From Spirochaetota bacterium (GTDB lineage: Bacteria > Spirochaetota > Leptospiria > Turneriellales > Turneriellaceae): a stretch of 14,944 bases of DNA. The notes beneath the pieces are model-generated. The model worked only from the letters and a program-made list of their open reading frames with translations, was not told where the DNA came from and did not search any database. Both the position numbers and the translations under genes were made by a program. The first letter of the stretch is position 1, and every line of letters begins with the position of its first letter. The stretch spans positions 1 to 14,944 of the forward strand of contig CAUJII010000157.1 in the NCBI GenBank assembly GCA_963205035.1. Direction: 5' to 3'. Below are positions 6,400 to 12,709 of this stretch, piece by piece.

Positions 6400-7884
6400 T
6401 TACCAGCTTCCGCTCGAACCGCCGCCGCCCGACGATCCTCCACCGAAGCTTCCGCCGCCACCGCCACCGCCACCGCCGCCACTCGACCAACCTCCTCCCG
6501 ATGAGCCGCCACCCGACGAACTCGGATACGATAACTTCGCAATCGTATAGTTTTCCTCTCTTTCCTTTCGGCAATGATCGCAATTATATATGCGCACGCC
6601 TTTGCCACTCCTTGTGTACGTGGGCTCTGTGATAACTCTCGATCCTGTTTGGTAATATGCGAAGGACTTGCAATTCGGACACGAATCATATTTGCTCGCA
6701 TCGAAGAAACTTTCGATTTGAATATTTTCACACTTCTTGCAAATCCAGACGTCGTAATCGACGCTGTGGATTTTCTCTTCTGTAATTTGGCTAGGGTTCA
6801 GCCACGGGTCCTCTTCGTCTTCTAAAAGAAGGCGCATCGGCTCCTTGCACTTCTCGCATAGATGTATGCCGTGGCGTATTTTTTTCCGAACCCAAAAGTG
6901 AAGAGGGAACATACCCACAGCAAGAGCGATGAGCCCCCAAGCCAAGAGATGATCCGCCAGTTTCCAAAGGTCGAGATCTGCAAGATAGTAACCCAAAGGA
7001 AAGATCGCCAATATGGCAGAAATTACAAAGAGCCAAATATAAAATGCCCGCAAAGACAAAGGGTTTCGATTAATTTCATCCCAGGTGGGCCAGATAATGA
7101 AAACAGCAAGAAGCTCCAGACTGAGATAAATCCAATGTAACCCATCGCCTAAGAAAATATTAAAGAATAGACTCAAAAACGCGATAAAAAGAACCATAAA
7201 AAGGAGATGCATGATTTTTACTTTCTGCTTTCCGTTAGGGCGTTTCCCGTTTTGAATCATGAACCCCAAGGTGCCAAGAAGTACTATGAGTGGAATGAGA
7301 ATATTAACGAGGGTCAAAACATTGTATTTCTGACTCGCGATTTGTAATTGAAATGGCGCTTTGGCTCCGATATCCGACGCAGGGGTTTTTCGTATCTGGG
7401 CGAAAATTTGGTCGATGGCATTGGCAATCCCTTTGCCATATTTGCCTCCTCGGAATTCAGGCGCCATGACTTCACGCCCCAAGAAACCCGTAAATGAATC
7501 GGGGAGTGCTGTTTCGAGCCCGTAACCCACTTCGAATGCCCACTGGCGTTGACTCACTAATACTACCAGAAGCAAACCCGTGTTCGTCTCTTTGTTGCCT
7601 ACGCCCCACGTATTAAAGAGTTTGTGCGCAAAATCTTTTGCAGAAGCAACATCGAGGCTTTGCTTGACAACGACCGCAAATTCAATACCGGTTTCTTTGT
7701 TGAGTGCCGCCAATTTCTCTTCGATGAGGGCTCGTTCCTCCAAATTGATCGCACTCGCATCGAGAGTCGCCCATTGATTCTGTGCGCGCGGGTTCGCAAT
7801 GAGTCCCACCGCTTCATCGTCGGAGAGTGCCATCGCCTGCGCAGCCAAGAGCACAAAAGCAATAACCGATACTAATTTCTTCAT
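6400..7884 (-). CDS. TPM-domain membrane protein with zinc-ribbon-like CxxC pairs and Gly-rich tail
   Basis: 494 residues from the ATG at 7884, chosen because AAGGA lies just upstream and it begins a signal peptide (MKKLVSVIAFVLLAAQAMA). A TPM (YgcG-type) domain spans about 38-165: INLEERALIEEKLAALNKETGIEFAV, TWGVGNKETNTGLLLVVLVSQRQWAFEVGYGLE, then REVMAPEFRGGKYGKGI. TPM domains occur in a chloroplast phosphatase and in bacterial membrane proteins of unknown role. About five membrane helices follow (roughly 190-210, 224-245, 250-267, 278-301, 313-332). The next part has four CxxC pairs (C343/C346, C382/C385, C402/C405, C435/C438), enough for two zinc ribbons. The end (456-494) is almost entirely Gly and Ser and closes with SGSW, a style common at the C-terminus of TPM proteins. 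It is downstream of the crotonase gene by 19 nt. Confidence 0.88.
   Translation of the reverse strand: MKKLVSVIAFVLLAAQAMALSDDEAVGLIANPRAQNQWATLDASAINLEERALIEEKLAALNKETGIEFAVVVKQSLDVASAKDFAHKLFNTWGVGNKETNTGLLLVVLVSQRQWAFEVGYGLETALPDSFTGFLGREVMAPEFRGGKYGKGIANAIDQIFAQIRKTPASDIGAKAPFQLQIASQKYNVLTLVNILIPLIVLLGTLGFMIQNGKRPNGKQKVKIMHLLFMVLFIAFLSLFFNIFLGDGLHWIYLSLELLAVFIIWPTWDEINRNPLSLRAFYIWLFVISAILAIFPLGYYLADLDLWKLADHLLAWGLIALAVGMFPLHFWVRKKIRHGIHLCEKCKEPMRLLLEDEEDPWLNPSQITEEKIHSVDYDVWICKKCENIQIESFFDASKYDSCPNCKSFAYYQTGSRVITEPTYTRSGKGVRIYNCDHCRKEREENYTIAKLSYPSSSGGGSSGGGWSSGGGGGGGGGGSFGGGSSGGGGSSGSW
6403..6519 (-). repeat. low-complexity GGC/GGT-rich tract coding the Gly-Ser tail
   Basis: The 3' end of the TPM gene is a tract of glycine and serine codons, seen on the plus strand as runs of CCGCCACCGCC. 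It includes ten Gly codons in a row, so it is a candidate for length variation between strains. It is coding, not a CRISPR or intergenic repeat. Confidence 0.7.
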
Positions 7885-7903
7885 CTTGTTTCCTTCTTCT
7901 CTC

Positions 7904-8698
7904 TTAAATTTTGAATTGGTATACCTCGCCCGCCTTCTGCGCTGCAACCGCTTTTGCAATCTCACCCGTGCTCATGCACTGGCCTTGCGCTTGCGCTTCG
8001 CGCTGCATCACCTCTTCGCGTGGGAGTGCAGGGTTTCTAAGAAGCGGCAACGATAGACGGATGGATTGCGGTGACGCTTTTGCAATCGAGTCCGCAGCTT
8101 CTTCAACCTGAACTAAAATTGATTCTTTGCTCGCGACCGAGTTGAAAAGAGATTTCAAACGAATATCTGAAGCAGAATAAATTTTCCCGGTGAGTAACAT
8201 CTCGCGAACAAGCATCGGATTTTCTTTGGCCCAGAACTCCGCCGCCATGCCGGGGTTCAGTCCAATTTTAACGAAGTTCATTCCCACCTTTGCGTTGGAG
8301 ACAACAAAACGCAAGTCGCACGCAAGCGCCAAGCAAAACCCCGCGCCGACACAAGGCCCGTTGATGTGCGCAATCGTTGGCAGAGGCAGCGTGAAGAGAG
8401 CGAGATACGATTTGTAGAAATCAAGCATCGCCTTTGCGGAATCTTCGGCTGTGAGCGAGGTTAAATGCAGCAAGTAATCTAAATCGCCGCCGGCTGAAAA
8501 CGCCCGCCCTTCGCCGGTAAAAACCACAACGCGGGCGGCACTTTGGGTGAGTAAATCCGCCAATTCTCTGGCGCCCTCAGCCATCGTCTTGGTGAGCGCG
8601 TTGAGCTGCGTGGGATTGTTGAGCGTGACGCGGCACACCCCCGAGGCCTCGAGCTCAGCTTTCAGTTGGTTCTTGTCATAGAGAGTCTGCGTCTGCAT
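7904..8698 (-). CDS. enoyl-CoA hydratase/isomerase (crotonase) family protein
   Basis: 264 residues from the ATG at 8698; the frame is open to 8740. Crotonases bind acyl-CoA and stabilise the thioester enolate in an oxyanion hole. Its two loops are present: GRAFSAGGDLDYL (64-76) and INGPCVGAGFCLALACDLRF (112-131), followed by AKVGMNFVKIGLNPGMA (136-152). The two glutamates that perform hydration in classical enoyl-CoA hydratase (E144 and E164 of the rat enzyme) align with C122 and F142 here. A plain hydratase activity is therefore unlikely; an isomerase, thioesterase, decarboxylase or other crotonase reaction is possible. No Shine-Dalgarno precedes the start. It is the first gene of a pair with the TPM protein and diverges from ndk. 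Confidence 0.88.
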   Translation of the reverse strand: MQTQTLYDKNQLKAELEASGVCRVTLNNPTQLNALTKTMAEGARELADLLTQSAARVVVFTGEGRAFSAGGDLDYLLHLTSLTAEDSAKAMLDFYKSYLALFTLPLPTIAHINGPCVGAGFCLALACDLRFVVSNAKVGMNFVKIGLNPGMAAEFWAKENPMLVREMLLTGKIYSASDIRLKSLFNSVASKESILVQVEEAADSIAKASPQSIRLSLPLLRNPALPREEVMQREAQAQGQCMSTGEIAKAVAAQKAGEVYQFKI

Positions 8699-8806
8699 GG
8701 GCTTTTGCAGACGGTTGTGAGAAAGTTGGCGGAGTGGCAAACGATTTTAGGGTGGGCGTGGGATATCTCTTCATTGACGCGCTGTCTAAAAACCAAACTC
8801 AACCCC

Positions 8807-9235
8807 ATGTTTCAAAAAGAATACACATTGATTATGGTGAAGCCCGACGCGGTGCGCTCCAACTTCACAGGAAAAATTTTGGCGCGCATTGAAGAAGAAG
8901 GGTTCGCTATCCGCGCAATGAAGCGCGTCCGGTTAAGCCTTGCACAAGCGCAAGAATTTTATAGCGTCCACGCTGCGCGTCCGTTCTATGGCGAACTCTG
9001 TACTTTCATGGCATCGGGTCCCGTCGTCGCAGCCATCTTAGAGCGCGACAACGCAGTCCTCCATTGGCGCGATGTCATAGGAGCCACAGACCCCGCAGAG
9101 GCAAAAGAGAACACAATCCGCAAGCTCTTTGCAAAGTCGAAAGGTGAGAACGCAGTACACGGTTCCGATTCTGTCGACAATGCTAAAATTGAAGCCGCAT
9201 TCTTTTTTAGCGGTCTCGAACTCGCAGGCCAATAG
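8807..9235 (+). CDS. ndk: nucleoside-diphosphate kinase
   Basis: 142 residues, the usual size. Ndk moves the gamma phosphate between NTPs and NDPs through a phosphohistidine. Motifs: YTLIMVKPDAVRS (6-18), ARPFYGELCTFMASGPVVA (57-75), GATDPAEAKENTIRKLFA (92-109) and the active-site NAVHGSDS (115-122) with catalytic H118. The ATG at 8807 starts at the conserved N-terminus; the frame is open back to 8666, but that part overlaps the crotonase gene and is not family-like. No Shine-Dalgarno is present. A TTGACG hexamer (8774-8779) could be a -35, though no convincing -10 follows. The gene is followed 49 bp later by the prenyl synthase. Confidence 0.95.
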   Translation: MFQKEYTLIMVKPDAVRSNFTGKILARIEEEGFAIRAMKRVRLSLAQAQEFYSVHAARPFYGELCTFMASGPVVAAILERDNAVLHWRDVIGATDPAEAKENTIRKLFAKSKGENAVHGSDSVDNAKIEAAFFFSGLELAGQ

Positions 9236-9284
9236 GGATTTCTCTCTGTTCACGGTTAATCTGTGAATGGAAAGTACCTGAGGA

Positions 9285-10130
9285 ATGCAAGAACTCCTAC
9301 AAAATATTAAAACCCGCTTCGAGCGGGATTTTTTTGCTTTGCTCAGAAAATCTTCACTCAAGGCGGCGCCAACGCGTCTCAAAGAAGCGACACTCTATTC
9401 CCTTTCAGGAAAAAACAAACGCTTTCGCCCGATTCTTGCGCTCGAAGCAGCGCGTCTTGCGGGGCTCGAAGAAATCCGCGCTCTGAAAATTGCTGCGGCG
9501 TTTGAATGTCTGCATAGTTACTCGCTTGTTCACGACGATCTTCCCGCGATGGACGACGATTCCATGCGCAGAGGCCAACCATCGTGCCATATTCAGTACG
9601 GCGAAGCCACGGCAATCTTAGTCGGTGACTTACTCCAATCGTGCGCATTTGAGTTCCTCGCGATGGCGGATGTAGAGCCACGAGCGATTCTCTATTTTGC
9701 CCGCGCCGTCGGTGCGCAGGGCATGGTCTCCGGGCAATTCCTCGACATAGAGGCACAGACCTCGAACACGTTGCGACTCCACCGGATGAAAACGGGCAGG
9801 CTGATTGAAGCGGCGGTGCAACTGCCATACCTCGTGAGCGAGCAGAAGCTAAGGCTGTCGGTCCTTCGTTGGGGTAGAACTTTGGGACTACTTTTTCAAA
9901 TCACCGACGACCTCTTGGATGCAAGCCAAGATTCGGTCACGCTGGGCAAGACGGCTGGCAAAGACTTGGCACAAAATAAGAAGACAGTCGTCGCTCTTTT
10001 CGGCGTAGAACGCGCACAAGAAAAAGCGCGTGCGATGGCGACGAAACTCAGCCGGGAGGCCAAGAGTTTATTTGCCTCGTCCGAGCTTTTTCGTTACTTG
10101 CCGCAATACCTGATAGAGCGGTCGGCGTAG
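9285..10130 (+). CDS. ispA: short-chain polyprenyl (farnesyl/geranylgeranyl-type) diphosphate synthase
   Basis: 281 residues of the trans-prenyltransferase family, which condenses IPP with allylic diphosphates to make precursors of undecaprenyl phosphate, quinones and other isoprenoids. Motifs: SGKNKRFRP (41-49, IPP binding), the first aspartate-rich motif in HSYSLVHDDLPAMDDDSMRRGQPSCH (77-102; D84, D85, D90), GDLLQ (114-118), GQFLDIEAQ (150-158), KTGRLIEAAV (169-178) and the second aspartate-rich motif FQITDDLLD (204-212). The two-residue insertion in the first motif (DDLPAMD) and the adjacent residues resemble E. coli IspA, so C15 product is most likely, with C20 possible. The ATG at 9285 gives a normal N-terminus; a GAGGA sits directly against it, unusually close. 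A terminator-like hairpin lies within codons 9-17. Confidence 0.92.
   Translation: MQELLQNIKTRFERDFFALLRKSSLKAAPTRLKEATLYSLSGKNKRFRPILALEAARLAGLEEIRALKIAAAFECLHSYSLVHDDLPAMDDDSMRRGQPSCHIQYGEATAILVGDLLQSCAFEFLAMADVEPRAILYFARAVGAQGMVSGQFLDIEAQTSNTLRLHRMKTGRLIEAAVQLPYLVSEQKLRLSVLRWGRTLGLLFQITDDLLDASQDSVTLGKTAGKDLAQNKKTVVALFGVERAQEKARAMATKLSREAKSLFASSELFRYLPQYLIERSA
9309..9335 (+). terminator. intrinsic-terminator hairpin inside the 5' end of ispA
   Basis: CCCGCT (9313-9318) pairs perfectly with AGCGGG (9322-9327) around a TCG loop and is followed by A and seven Ts (9329-9335). A-rich sequence lies just upstream, as in classical rho-independent terminators. It lies 78 bp after the ndk stop but within ispA coding sequence. 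It could end ndk transcripts or act as an attenuator that translation of ispA prevents from folding. Confidence 0.65.
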
Positions 10131-10150
10131 AGAATCCGCAGAACGGCGCG

Positions 10151-10188
10151 AATAGTTACTCGCAATACTGTATTTTGGAGTAACTATT
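10151..10188. repeat. large inverted repeat / nested hairpin downstream of ispA
   Basis: AATAGTTACTC (10151-10161) and GAGTAACTATT (10178-10188) are perfect 11-bp reverse complements. Inside the 16-nt loop a second stem, AATA/TATT, surrounds CTG. There is no T-run after it on either strand, so it is not a standard terminator. It may stabilise the ispA mRNA 3' end, or be a protein-binding site or cruciform. Confidence 0.7.
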
Positions 10189-10190
10189 AG

Positions 10191-10224
10191 AAAAAACAAG
10201 GGAGTCTTTTTAGTGACTCCCTTG
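10191..10224 (-). terminator. rho-independent terminator of the 458-residue lipoprotein gene
   Basis: On the minus strand CAAGGGAGTC pairs with GACTCCCTTG (perfect 10-bp arms, 8-nt loop) and is followed at once by six Ts. It lies 30 nt after the stop of the lipoprotein gene. On the plus strand the hairpin lacks a following T-run, so it works mainly in the minus direction. Confidence 0.88.
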
Positions 10225-10254
10225 GAAATTGGAGAAATATGAAGTGAGGGATTC

Positions 10255-11631
10255 TTATTTATTGCCTAACTTGCCGACCAGGTTGCCGACGGTCACGAAG
10301 TCACCTGACATCGCGGGGGAATAAGAGCCGTCTGATTTTTGGTATTGGCCGGAGATTCTCTGACCGACAACACCGACAACGCGGCCTGTTCCTGCAGGTG
10401 CGATTCCGCCGTAATCGGACGAAGCGATGAGACCTTCATACCCGATAATCGATGGCTCGCTGATATTGAAGAGTGTGCGCCCAAATGCTTCAGCGGTAAA
10501 GTGCGCGCCAGCTTCAAAGCCCAACCAGACCTCCCATTTTTGGAGTTGCTGTGTGACGGGGCTCCAATTGCCAATGAAGTGGGTGTAGACGTAAAGGTTA
10601 GCTCCCGGGCCCACCACGCCGTAGAGCAAGAATGTAATTTCTGGGCCTGCATAGACCATGGCATCGACTTCACCGCCAAATTGTGGAGTATCAATCACAA
10701 AGTTGCTACTTTTTTCTTTGATGGTCTTCCACTTCTTATCCTTGTACTGGAGTCCCGCTTTTGCCGAAGCGGCGAATTGAATCGAAGTTACAAGAGTCGC
10801 CGTTACTTTTCCGTCGACGCCCAAGACAATCTTGATGCGCGGGATAATTACAACGGGTACTGGTCCAATCATGAATGTGATCGGCTGGAGGTTGAATGTT
10901 GTGAGTGTAACTTGTGCGCGGCTAATCTTAAACGTTGCTCCACCGACACTGACATCGATTTTTGATGTGATCGAGGGATTAACAGAGAACTCCGCCGACT
11001 TCATCTCAAACCACTTGATTTTGACATTCATAACAAAGTCAAGGTTCATGCCGACGCAACCATTGATATGGCCCGCGTCTTGAATATTGACGTTGTCGAA
11101 TTTAACATACCATTTTTTTGTGCTACACTCGGGAACGGCATCGGTGGGCTTTTTTGTTCCAAAGACTGTCACGCCCGGTGCGGGATTAATTTCTTCAATG
11201 AGACCCGTTTCAGGGTTGTAAGTTGCGCCCTTAAGTAAGCTATTATCTCCTGCGGGGTTGAGGCTGCCTGAAGCGGTCGCCTGCCCTTCTTGGATGGCGT
11301 CGGTTAAGGTCGCGGGAACTGTATCGACAATGCGCGTATCGCTTGTTTCGCTAACCTGTGTCACTTTTTTCAAGTAACCCGAGGGAGAGGCTCCGTTCAC
11401 GTCTGAAACGATAATATCGCCGGGTTGCAGCTCCGCAATGGGATCATTGGCTTTCTCAAAAGTGAGCCTCGTTTGTTCGGGGGTTACGATATAGCGGGCT
11501 TCGACGGGAGTGAGAACGCGGACGTTTTCAGCGACTTTGCTACCGATAATTTCGTCGTCTCCCCCGAATGCGCAGTTCGAGAAGATGGCTGCAATACTGG
11601 CCGCCGCGAGTAAGTGGATTATTTTTTTCAT
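10255..11631 (-). CDS. putative lipoprotein of unknown function
   Basis: 458 residues from the ATG at 11631 (a TTG at 11640 is three codons upstream). The N-terminus MKKIIHLLAAASIAAIFSNC looks like a lipoprotein signal with C20 lipidated; Asn at -1 is unusual for E. coli but tolerated in spirochaetes. A module follows (about 35-115) with VRVLTPVEARYIVTPEQTRLTF, LQPGDIIVS, SGYLKKVTQV and TVPATLTDAI, a pattern I associate with the N-terminal part of various secreted bacterial proteins, without a named function. The central and C-terminal region (about 170-400) is rich in beta-strand-like alternating segments and holds two Cys (C169, C192) that could form a disulfide. It ends with a Gly-rich, strand-like tail. 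The gene has its own terminator. I cannot assign a function. Confidence 0.75.
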   Translation of the reverse strand: MKKIIHLLAAASIAAIFSNCAFGGDDEIIGSKVAENVRVLTPVEARYIVTPEQTRLTFEKANDPIAELQPGDIIVSDVNGASPSGYLKKVTQVSETSDTRIVDTVPATLTDAIQEGQATASGSLNPAGDNSLLKGATYNPETGLIEEINPAPGVTVFGTKKPTDAVPECSTKKWYVKFDNVNIQDAGHINGCVGMNLDFVMNVKIKWFEMKSAEFSVNPSITSKIDVSVGGATFKISRAQVTLTTFNLQPITFMIGPVPVVIIPRIKIVLGVDGKVTATLVTSIQFAASAKAGLQYKDKKWKTIKEKSSNFVIDTPQFGGEVDAMVYAGPEITFLLYGVVGPGANLYVYTHFIGNWSPVTQQLQKWEVWLGFEAGAHFTAEAFGRTLFNISEPSIIGYEGLIASSDYGGIAPAGTGRVVGVVGQRISGQYQKSDGSYSPAMSGDFVTVGNLVGKLGNK

Positions 11632-11706
11632 AATAGACAATGCTCCCTGTGTGATTGGCTATAGTTTATGGTAGCAGTGCACCACGGAGGGCCAAAAAAG
11701 CTTCAG

Positions 11707-11726
11707 AAAAACACCCGCTATGCGGG
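11707..11726 (-). terminator. rho-independent terminator of the 290-residue membrane protein gene
   Basis: On the minus strand CCCGC-ATA-GCGGG is followed by TG and five Ts, starting 4 nt after the stop codon of the gene ending at 11731. The stem is short but all G-C, and the position directly after the gene supports it. Confidence 0.7.
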
Positions 11727-11730
11727 GAAC

Positions 11731-12603
11731 TCAAGCAGGGTTTCGCCGCGACCTGCGCAGCACGAACCAAAGAAGAAAGAGCCCCGCAGCGGCAATCGCT
11801 CCAATCGTGGGCACCCACGCATACTGGGATTTGAGCTGCACCACGAGATTCTTGAAAATACCCGTTTCGCGTAGGAATTCCACAGCTCCACCACCCCAAT
11901 TTGCAGCAATGGCGTCAAAATAGAGAGAAGGCGCAAACGTAAAGACGCTCGATAGCAAAAGCCCAAGAGCGGCCCAAAAGACAATGTTTTTCACCTTGCG
12001 GAGCAATAGAACCAGCGCTATAAAACCCACCGCGAGCGCAATTAGGGCGTTGCGCTTGTAACCCTCATACTTGCCAAAAAACTCCATGCTGGCAGCGCGT
12101 GCTTCTTGGAGCTGTTTCTCAGAGATGCCCGAGCGCGAGAGGAGGTCGAGTTTTGCGGGTAGCGTATTGATAGCCTTTTCAGCAAGCGGCTCGGTGAGCG
12201 ACTTGGGCAATCCCTCTAAATTACTTCTTTTTTGCACGAGGTCTGCCACCTCTGCGTGCAAGGCTTTGTTACTCTTCAGGGTGCTCAAATCAAAATCAAA
12301 CTCAGCACGTTCTTTTGTCCCCTGCAAGAAGTCAAGAAAGCTCTGCAAACCGGCTTCTGTCTGCCGGATGATCTCGGGCTTGATTTTGTTCGCAGCAAGG
12401 CCCACGACATCACCGGCGATCTTGTTTTGTGGTATTAACTTCTTTGCCCCGGTCTCTGCGGCCCCCGCTAAATCGCTTTCAGCCAAAACCCGCGAATAAA
12501 ATTTGGGATTGAGGAGCGTACTATCGAACGCGAGACTCATCTGCGTAAACGCGCTACCTCCTACAAAAACCATGAGCGCAAGAAAAACAAGAATATTTTT
12601 CAT
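11731..12603 (-). CDS. membrane protein of unknown function with large exported N-terminal domain
   Basis: 290 residues, not recognised. An N-terminal hydrophobic segment (about 4-20) acts as signal peptide or anchor. The next 155 or so residues (25-180) look soluble and helical: FDSTLLNPKFYSRVLAESDL, then IKPEIIRQTEAGLQSFLDFLQG (75-95), a short FDFDLSTLKSNK (103-112) and helices to GKYEGYKRN. Two membrane helices (about 185-201 and 206-226), a loop of about 35 residues with an aromatic and Gly-rich start, and a third helix (263-283) ending RRSRRNPA follow. The likely layout is an extracytoplasmic N-domain anchored by a C-terminal helix cluster. The start is strong: GAGGA lies 6 nt upstream of the ATG at 12603. 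It precedes the lipoprotein gene on the same strand but has its own terminator. Confidence 0.8.
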   Translation of the reverse strand: MKNILVFLALMVFVGGSAFTQMSLAFDSTLLNPKFYSRVLAESDLAGAAETGAKKLIPQNKIAGDVVGLAANKIKPEIIRQTEAGLQSFLDFLQGTKERAEFDFDLSTLKSNKALHAEVADLVQKRSNLEGLPKSLTEPLAEKAINTLPAKLDLLSRSGISEKQLQEARAASMEFFGKYEGYKRNALIALAVGFIALVLLLRKVKNIVFWAALGLLLSSVFTFAPSLYFDAIAANWGGGAVEFLRETGIFKNLVVQLKSQYAWVPTIGAIAAAGLFLLWFVLRRSRRNPA

Positions 12604-12709
12604 CGAAAATCCTCGAAACCATTCTGCACCTCACTCGGCGTCTGTAAACCGGAAAAGATGAGGGGCGCCTAAACTCTTTCCACCCTACGCCGAGAACCTG
12701 CGTTGGTGC
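12604..12709. promoter_or_regulatory. divergent intergenic region with an 8-bp inverted repeat
   Basis: This 106 bp gap must hold the starts of both the minus-strand membrane protein gene and the plus-strand hydrolase gene. CTCGGCGT (12634-12641) and ACGCCGAG (12687-12694) are perfect reverse complements 45 bp apart. I see no convincing -35/-10 pair. Confidence 0.3.

Noticed and set aside
6403..6519. Tandem repeats that might be a CRISPR or intergenic satellite.
   Set aside because: The tract is in frame and encodes the Gly-Ser tail typical of TPM proteins; there are no spacers.
7885..7965. Longer start for the TPM protein.
   Set aside because: The Arg-rich extension overlaps the end of the crotonase gene and would bury the signal peptide; the ATG at 7884 has a good ribosome site.
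8666..8806. N-terminal extension of ndk by 47 residues.
   Set aside because: The extension overlaps the divergent crotonase gene and is unlike any Ndk N-terminus; the ATG at 8807 starts exactly at the conserved core.
9249..9267. Hairpin TTCAC-N9-GTGAA between ndk and ispA.
   Set aside because: The stem has only 5 bp with a 9-nt loop and no T-run; it is within chance expectation.
9379..9828. 149-codon minus-strand open frame.
   Set aside because: It is antisense to ispA, whose two aspartate-rich motifs prove the plus strand is coding.
10197..10224. Plus-strand terminator for ispA at the same hairpin.
   Set aside because: On the plus strand the stem is followed by GAAATTGG, not a T-run; the T-run is only on the minus strand.
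10339..10965. 208-codon open frame on the plus strand.
   Set aside because: It lies wholly inside the lipoprotein gene on the other strand, has no domain-like pattern and many Cys and Arg from antisense codons.
12071..12499. 142-codon open frame on the plus strand.
   Set aside because: It is antisense to the membrane protein gene, whose signal peptide, helices and ribosome site support the minus strand.
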